From Candidatus Gastranaerophilales bacterium (lineage in GTDB: Bacteria > Cyanobacteriota > Vampirovibrionia > Gastranaerophilales > Gastranaerophilaceae): a stretch of DNA of 64,000 nucleotides. Numbering within the stretch: the stretch's first letter is position 1; the number at the start of each line of letters is the position of its first letter. Shown piece after piece: positions 59,299 to 64,000 of this stretch. Made by a program: the position numbers and the translations under genes. The notes under the pieces were generated by a model, which saw only the letters and a list, made by a program, of their open reading frames with translations, ran no database searches and was not told the origin of the DNA. The stretch spans positions 1-64,000 of the forward strand of contig CALVEK010000015.1 in the NCBI GenBank assembly GCA_944326555.1. Direction: 5' to 3'.

Positions 59299-60783
59299 AT
59301 GAATACTGAAAAATTAGAAATAAGTGTTGCGAAGGGTTTGTTAGAGGAAACTCCTGCAAACGTCCTTGTGTTGAACCTTTTTGAGGGTGTAAAAATTCCC
59401 GCAGGTGCAACAGGGGCTATTGATATTGCATTGGATGGTTTGATTTCAAAATTTGTTATTGCAAAAGAAGGATTTGACGGCAAGTTTGGTTCTACTTATG
59501 TTTTTCCGACATACGGTAAAATTGCGGCAGAAAAGGTTATGCTTGTCGGACTTGGTAAAAACAAAGATTTTAATCTTAACAGATTGAGAGAGGTTTCTCA
59601 AAAAGTTATAAAAAAATGTTTAAAAATGCATAATGCAAAAAAAGTTATCTCTGTGCTGCATGGTGCAGGTATCGGAGGTTTTGACCCTGAACAATCTGCT
59701 CGTATGATTGCAGAGGGGACTTTAATCGGAGCTTATTCTTTTGACAAATACAAAACAGAAAAATCTCACAAAAAAGTGGATGATTTTGTTATTGTTGATA
59801 TGGTTGAAGAAAACTGCAAAAAGGCTAAAACAGGTGTAAAAAGAGGCAAGATTATTGCAAGCGCGGTTAATTTTGCAAGAAATCTTTCTAACGAACAACC
59901 TGCATACGCTACTCCCTCAAAGTTGGCTGAAATAGCTCAAAGCATTAAAGATGTTGATGTCAGGGTTTATGACAAAGATGAAATAGAAAAAATGGGAATG
60001 GGGGCATTCTTGGGTGTTGCAAGAGGTAGCAGTCAGCCTCCCAAATTTATTCATATGCGATACAAGAATTCATCCAAAACGCCTCAACGCAAAGTTGCTA
60101 TTGTTGGTAAAGGAATCTGCTTTGATTCAGGCGGATTAGATATCAAACCACCGTCTTCCATGTTAAACATGAAAGACGATATGTCAGCAGCTGCAGCGGT
60201 GCTTGGTGTTATGAGTGTAATTAAAGATTTAAAACCAAATTGCGAAGTACACGCTTTGATTGCGGCTTGCGAAAATATGCCCGGAGCTTCTGCTTACAAA
60301 CCGGGTGATATTTTGACTGCAAAAAATGGTAAAACTATTGAGGTTGACAATACTGATGCAGAAGGCAGATTAACTCTTGCAGATGCTCTATGCTATGCTT
60401 GTGAACTCGGTGTTGATGAGGTTGTTGATATTGCAACGCTTACAGGAGCTTGTGTAGTGGCATTGGGTAGTGTTGCTTCAGGTATTATGGGTAACCATCA
60501 ACCAACAATCGATAAGTTGATTAAATGTGGTGCCGCAGGTGGTGAAAAGTTATGGCAAATGCCAATGTTTGAGGAATATTTTGATTCGCTTAAAAGTGAT
60601 ATTGCAGATATGAAAAATACAGGTTCGAGAATGGGCGGTGCTCAAATTGCAGGCTTGTTCTTGCAGAACTTTGTGAAAAAAGTCCACTGGGCTCATATCG
60701 ATATTGCCGGTACGGCATTTATCGAGAAAAAAGGAGCAACAGGTGCAGGCGTAAGAACCTTGATAAATTACCTGATGTCATAA
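59299..60783 (+). CDS. pepA: leucyl aminopeptidase (M17)
   Basis: A 494-residue cytosolic dinuclear-metal aminopeptidase. The C-terminal catalytic domain has GKGICFDSGGLDIKP, MKDDMSAAAAVLGVM and the signature NTDAEGRLTLADAL. The metal ligands Lys, Asp and Glu and the catalytic Arg are in place. The N-terminal M17 macro-like domain is complete. AAAAGGGAAAAAG precedes the ATG. It releases N-terminal amino acids from peptides. It ends at a strong terminator shared with the convergent MFS gene. Confidence 0.95.
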   Translation: MNTEKLEISVAKGLLEETPANVLVLNLFEGVKIPAGATGAIDIALDGLISKFVIAKEGFDGKFGSTYVFPTYGKIAAEKVMLVGLGKNKDFNLNRLREVSQKVIKKCLKMHNAKKVISVLHGAGIGGFDPEQSARMIAEGTLIGAYSFDKYKTEKSHKKVDDFVIVDMVEENCKKAKTGVKRGKIIASAVNFARNLSNEQPAYATPSKLAEIAQSIKDVDVRVYDKDEIEKMGMGAFLGVARGSSQPPKFIHMRYKNSSKTPQRKVAIVGKGICFDSGGLDIKPPSSMLNMKDDMSAAAAVLGVMSVIKDLKPNCEVHALIAACENMPGASAYKPGDILTAKNGKTIEVDNTDAEGRLTLADALCYACELGVDEVVDIATLTGACVVALGSVASGIMGNHQPTIDKLIKCGAAGGEKLWQMPMFEEYFDSLKSDIADMKNTGSRMGGAQIAGLFLQNFVKKVHWAHIDIAGTAFIEKKGATGAGVRTLINYLMS

Positions 60784-60800
60784 TATCAGCTTGAATTTTG

Positions 60801-60838
60801 AAAACAAAAGCTCTCTTTTTTAAGAGAGCTTTTGTTTT
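60801..60838. terminator. strong bidirectional terminator
   Basis: A perfect 17-bp inverted repeat with a TTTT loop, A-rich on the left and T-rich on the right (core AAAGCTCTCTT / AAGAGAGCTTT). It serves pepA (+) and the MFS gene (-). Confidence 0.93.
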
Positions 60839-60859
60839 ATTATTAGATTTTTTATAAAT

Positions 60860-62041
60860 TTAATTTTCGTCAGGCAGATATCTTACAAAATAAGATAAAA
60901 CAAACGGTATAAATGATATTATAAGCAACGTTGTTATAATGCCTATTTTTTGAGCAACAAAACCAATTAACGGCAAAAATACGCCTACAATTCCCCAGCT
61001 AAAACCTCCGATAAAACCTGATATCATGCTTTTGTACTGTGGCATTGTTCTTTGTGCCATAACCATATTTATTGATACGGAAAGCATTGTTATAAATCCT
61101 GTTAAAACAAAAAGCACAAAAGATAAAGCAGGTGCCGTTTTTATTATACTGACAAATATTACGGTGAGTATAAAAGGTACAATTAACGATGTATAAAATA
61201 CCTTTTTATATCCGATAAGTTTTTCGTAGCGACTGCTTATATATGTCCCAAATGCTCCGACTGTCAGAAAAACAAATACAGCTATTCCAATTTGAAATGC
61301 ACTGTAACCGTGGCTTTTCCAATAAAATGGAAGCAATATACTAAAACTTGATGTAACAAGAGATTTTAAAGCTGAAACCATTATTAAAATTCTTACGATT
61401 TTGTTTTTGAAAATATCGGTAATAGTTGTTTTAAATGATTTTTCATTTTTTACAAAATTCTTTGCCTGAATTTTGGGGACGAATAAAAATACGCACAGCG
61501 CAAACACTATGCCCCAACTTGCAGCAAGCGGCAGCTTTGTAACTCCAAAAAATTGGGTAATTGCTGATGAAATAATTGGACCAAGCGAATAACCTATTGT
61601 GCCTGCTGCAATAAAGATACTCATGTTTTTGGCAAGATTTTCCCCGCTGTATCTGACAACAAATCCCGTTGCCTGTGGATGATAAAACCCTACGCCAATA
61701 CCACCTATGATAAGACATAAGGCTAACTGCCAGATATTTTGTACAAGTCCTGATAACGAAAATGCAATTGAAGCAAGTATTATTCCCCAGAAGATAAAAA
61801 ACCTCTTTTGCCACTTATCGGCAATGAAACCAAAAACAGGCTGCATCATAGAAGAAAATAATTGTGATGCGCTAAGAGCACATGTTGCCATGGTCAAACT
61901 TGCTCCAATGTTTGCGACAATAAACGGCAATATCGGATTAATAAAGCTGGAGTAGCTGTCTGACAATCCATGTCCCAATGTCAGCCAAGCTAGGGCTTTT
62001 TTATTCTCTTTCTCTGAAATATTCTTTGTGTTAGTTTCCAT
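60860..62041 (-). CDS. MFS transporter
   Basis: A 393-residue major-facilitator transporter with about twelve membrane helices. The loop between helices 2 and 3 carries GFIADKWQKRFFIFWG, the family's motif A. GIGVGFYHPQATGFVVRYSG resembles the fosmidomycin-resistance (Fsr) group of MFS drug/sugar exporters. The N-terminal cytosolic segment is short and charged (METNTKNISEKENKK). The substrate is not known. It lies 14 bases downstream of the AICAR transformylase gene on the same strand, so the two may be co-transcribed. Confidence 0.87.
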   Translation of the reverse strand: METNTKNISEKENKKALAWLTLGHGLSDSYSSFINPILPFIVANIGASLTMATCALSASQLFSSMMQPVFGFIADKWQKRFFIFWGIILASIAFSLSGLVQNIWQLALCLIIGGIGVGFYHPQATGFVVRYSGENLAKNMSIFIAAGTIGYSLGPIISSAITQFFGVTKLPLAASWGIVFALCVFLFVPKIQAKNFVKNEKSFKTTITDIFKNKIVRILIMVSALKSLVTSSFSILLPFYWKSHGYSAFQIGIAVFVFLTVGAFGTYISSRYEKLIGYKKVFYTSLIVPFILTVIFVSIIKTAPALSFVLFVLTGFITMLSVSINMVMAQRTMPQYKSMISGFIGGFSWGIVGVFLPLIGFVAQKIGIITTLLIISFIPFVLSYFVRYLPDEN

Positions 62042-62055
62042 ATTTGTTTTCTACT

Positions 62056-63000
62056 CTAGTGTTTAAAATGTCTTATACCTGTTGTTATCATTGCTATTTC
62101 ATATTTATCAGCAGCTTTAATAACTTCTTGTTCTTTGTTACCGCCTCCTGTTTGGATAATGCCTCCTATTCTGCATTGTGCAGCCGCTTGAATGCTATCA
62201 ATAGCAGGAATAAAACCATCACAAGCTATTATTGCCTTTTTAGCTCCGTCGCAAGCTCTGTTTAATGCAGTTTCTACTGCATCAACTCTGTTTGTTTGTC
62301 CTCCGATTATAGAAATTGTTTTGAAATCTTTTGCAATTACTATCGCATTTGTTTTTACATGTTTTGCTATTTTCCAAGCAAATATCATGTCCTCTATCAT
62401 TTCTGTATCGGGTTTTGTTTTTGTTACTACTTTGAAAGTATCTTTATCAAGCTCTTTGTTATCTGTTTCCTGTACAAGTGTTCCAAATGGTGTTATGTGG
62501 ATTTCCTGTTCTTGCATCGTTCTTATTTCTTTGTAAGAAGTATTGAGTTTTATAATTCTCAATTCTTTGTTTTTTTGCAAAATTTCTTCTGCTTCTTTAT
62601 CAAAGTCAGGTGCAATAATTGCATCAAGACAAACGGAACTTGCGTGTTTTGCAATTTCTTTATCTACTTTTTGTGAAAAGGCTATTGTAGCGCCAAAAGT
62701 TCCCAATGGGTCTGTGTCGAATGCTTTTAAATATGCTTCATTTAATGATTTTCCCAGTGCCACTCCGCAAGGTGTGTTATGTTTTACGATAACTGCTGCA
62801 TTTACATCAAAAAATTCTGAAGCTATTTTTACTGCACAATTTATATCAAGTATGTTGTTATAAGACAATTCTATATCCGAAAGATTCTCAAATTTCGCAT
62901 TGTTGTCAGTTGCATAAAAAAACGCCTTTTGATGAGGGTTTTCACCGTACTTGAGAGCTATAGGTTCTGCATCAAAAAATTGTTGGTAATTGTCGTTCAT
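62056..63000 (-). CDS. stand-alone AICAR transformylase (PurH C-terminal domain only)
   Basis: A 314-residue protein covering only the AICAR transformylase part of PurH, which adds the formyl group in the ninth step of purine synthesis. LKYGENPHQKAFFYATDN is the usual domain start. IVKHNTPCGVALGKSLNEA has the catalytic Lys-His pair and GTFGATIAFSQKVD follows. The C-terminus IIQTGGGNKEQEVIKAADKY then GIRHFKH matches the end of PurH. The N-terminal IMP cyclohydrolase domain (about 190 residues) is missing and not found upstream; the preceding 200 bases are non-coding. AAGGAAAAAATA precedes the ATG. Confidence 0.88.
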   Translation of the reverse strand: MNDNYQQFFDAEPIALKYGENPHQKAFFYATDNNAKFENLSDIELSYNNILDINCAVKIASEFFDVNAAVIVKHNTPCGVALGKSLNEAYLKAFDTDPLGTFGATIAFSQKVDKEIAKHASSVCLDAIIAPDFDKEAEEILQKNKELRIIKLNTSYKEIRTMQEQEIHITPFGTLVQETDNKELDKDTFKVVTKTKPDTEMIEDMIFAWKIAKHVKTNAIVIAKDFKTISIIGGQTNRVDAVETALNRACDGAKKAIIACDGFIPAIDSIQAAAQCRIGGIIQTGGGNKEQEVIKAADKYEIAMITTGIRHFKH

Positions 63001-63214
63001 TATTTTTTCCTTTATTTTTAAAAATCTTTCACTAATTTAGCATAAAAACAATTCCCCGTCAGAATATTCGTATTGATTTATTGGTGGGAATTATTTTTCT
63101 TTTTGTGTGTTAGATTTCTTATTACAAATAACTTGATAAAAAATATTTATACTATATGATTGAAAGTAGGTTTATCTGTTTTTTAGATTATTAAACCTAA
63201 AAAGTTTTTAAATT

Positions 63215-63281
<67 letters not shown>

Positions 63282-63288
<7 letters not shown>

Positions 63289-63402
63289 ATTTTTATTTGT
63301 GTCAAATAAAACATTAAAGAGGGATTCGAAAGAATCATAATACGGCACGGAAAACTTCGTTTTTCACTTAGCCTGCCTCTATTAAAAACGATAAATAATC
63401 GT
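63282..63402. repeat. direct repeat downstream of tRNA-Arg, copy 1
   Basis: A unit of about 120 bp beginning with the last bases of the tRNA (GGGCGCGATTTTTATTTG). It contains GAGGGATTCGAAAGAATC, CTTAGCCTGCCTC and AAAAACGATAAATAATCG, the last with a TAAAAACGAT/ATCGTTTTTA stem. Copy 2 lies at 63419-63540 with scattered substitutions. Confidence 0.88.
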
Positions 63403-63418
63403 TTTTAACAGAGTTCTT

Positions 63419-63540
63419 GGGCGCGATTTTTATTTGCATCAAATAAAATAAAAAAGAGGGATTCGAGAGAATCATAATACGGCACGGAAAAACTCCGTTT
63501 TTCACTTAGCCTGCCTCTATTAAAAACGATAAACAATCGA
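63419..63540. repeat. direct repeat downstream of tRNA-Arg, copy 2
   Basis: Starts GGGCGCGATTTTTATTTG like copy 1, so it carries seven bases of the tRNA-Arg 3' end without the rest of the tRNA. It diverges from copy 1 at several positions, indicating an older duplication than the one at tRNA-Ser. Confidence 0.88.
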
Positions 63541-63589
63541 GTCTGTTTTTTGTTTTTATTTCATCTTGTATTTTTCATAAAAAAAGACT

Positions 63590-63613
63590 CATCAATGATG
63601 AGCCTTTTTGTTT
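63590..63613 (-). terminator. terminator of the glycine-rich protein gene
   Basis: On the minus strand GGCTCATC-ATT-GATGAGTC (one G-T wobble) is followed by a T-run. It directly follows the stop codon of the partial gene at the right edge. Confidence 0.82.
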
Positions 63614-63615
63614 TA

Positions 63616-64000
63616 TTACCATTGTATAAATACGATACCAGATGAACCACTACCACCATTTCCGGCAGTTGTGCCGCTGGCACCGCCACCGCCACCACCT
63701 GCACCGGCGCCTACAAGGTTTTTAAAGTCGCTGATTGCTACCCCATTATTAAACATAGGTCTTGTATGACCATTAACAGTGCCATTATCAACATATCCGT
63801 TTTCTGCTCGATATGTCATTGCACCTGCACCACCATATGGTTTGTCAGTTGGGGAGATGTTAGCAAGTTCACCGTGTCCGCCTTTTGCATTTCCACCGGC
63901 AGATGATTCATTATAGCTACTTTCATTGTTTGGGTTTAAACCATCTGTTCTTTCTCCGCCGGCAACTTGAGAGTAGTTTTTGATGTAAGATGCTTGCCCT
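63616..64000 (-). CDS. partial glycine-rich surface or tail-like protein (5' end outside window)
   Basis: The reading frame is open to the right edge of the window, giving at least 127 residues, so it is the C-terminal part of a larger protein. A start at 63819 would be internal. The visible part is Asn/Ser/Gly-rich (VAGGERTDGLNPNNESSYNE) and ends in GAGAGGGGGGASG then GSGSSGIVFIQW. This is the classic ending of the glycine-rich domain found in phage tail and bacterial surface or pilin-like proteins. Its exact role cannot be set without the N-terminus. The terminator follows immediately. Confidence 0.75.
   Translation of the reverse strand, partial: GQASYIKNYSQVAGGERTDGLNPNNESSYNESSAGGNAKGGHGELANISPTDKPYGGAGAMTYRAENGYVDNGTVNGHTRPMFNNGVAISDFKNLVGAGAGGGGGGASGTTAGNGGSGSSGIVFIQW

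Overview
This is an AT-rich bacterial chromosome segment. It most resembles a gut member of the Vampirovibrionia (Melainabacteria; Gastranaerophilales-like), the non-photosynthetic sister group of Cyanobacteria. I infer this from low GC, a Gram-negative style envelope set (AsmA-like protein, TonB-type C-terminal domain), a DUF1822-like N-terminal domain next to a sigma-like gene, a GH57/DUF3536 protein, a four-subunit 2-oxoacid:ferredoxin oxidoreductase typical of anaerobes, and several secreted proteins that look lineage-specific. No 16S or other marker gene is present, so the placement is an inference.

Layout. 0.2-11.6 kb: acyltransferase, aminotransferase, alpha/beta hydrolase, WG-repeat protein, AsmA-like protein, glmU and an unknown membrane protein. 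12.5-17.9 kb: the most unusual region. It holds an operon encoding a cupin, an FMN reductase-like flavoprotein, a DXS-like thiamine-diphosphate enzyme and a double carboxymuconolactone-decarboxylase-domain protein, followed by DUF3737 and an AdhR-like MerR regulator. 18-20.1 kb: an unknown protein, then a repeat-flanked tRNA-Ser(GCU). 20.2-26.8 kb: thioredoxin/CcdA, tlyA, a phosphoesterase, an MBL hydrolase, a TPR protein, a rhodanese, a candidate small RNA and cobO. 27.5-34.6 kb: cysS, coaE, a GT-C membrane protein with a small partner, and GH57/DUF3536. 34.7-38.3 kb: OFOR subunits delta-alpha-beta-gamma, then purine nucleoside phosphorylase. 38.3-46.1 kb (minus): a giant anti-sigma-like/TonB protein, a sigma-like factor and a zinc-ribbon STAND ATPase. 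46.3-55.8 kb: era, rpsA, ispH, priA, a PC4-like protein, a GNAT, scpB and a homocitrate-synthase-family enzyme. 56-63 kb: secreted repeat proteins, phosphohexomutase, pepA, an MFS transporter and a stand-alone AICAR transformylase. 63.2-64 kb: tRNA-Arg(ACG) with a duplicated downstream unit and the 3' part of a glycine-rich protein.

Main discovery candidate: the 12.5-17.9 kb regulon. The cupin operon and the divergent DUF3737 gene have near-identical MerR-type promoters: TTGACT, a 19-bp spacer and a perfect dyad whose arms differ by a compensatory change. The adjacent MerR protein has the KC(L/M)R..G cysteine of AdhR/NmlR aldehyde-responsive regulators. Three of the four operon proteins carry similar signal peptides. 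Each also has an internal ATG preceded by a well-spaced Shine-Dalgarno just downstream of the signal sequence. This suggests either paired exported and cytosolic forms, or recent acquisition of export signals by a carbonyl-stress enzyme set. An exported DXS-like enzyme is unexpected, because its cofactor and usual substrates are cytosolic.

Second candidate: the minus-strand cluster at 42-46 kb. A 1116-residue protein joins a DUF1822-like N-terminus, an HX3CX2C zinc anti-sigma motif, about 680 acidic residues, one membrane segment and a TonB-like C-terminal domain. It lies directly upstream of a sigma-like gene.

Other points: both tRNA genes are associated with roughly 116-120 bp direct repeats that include the tRNA 3' end, and two candidate small RNAs combine a G-depleted ACCUA-rich segment with a strong terminator.
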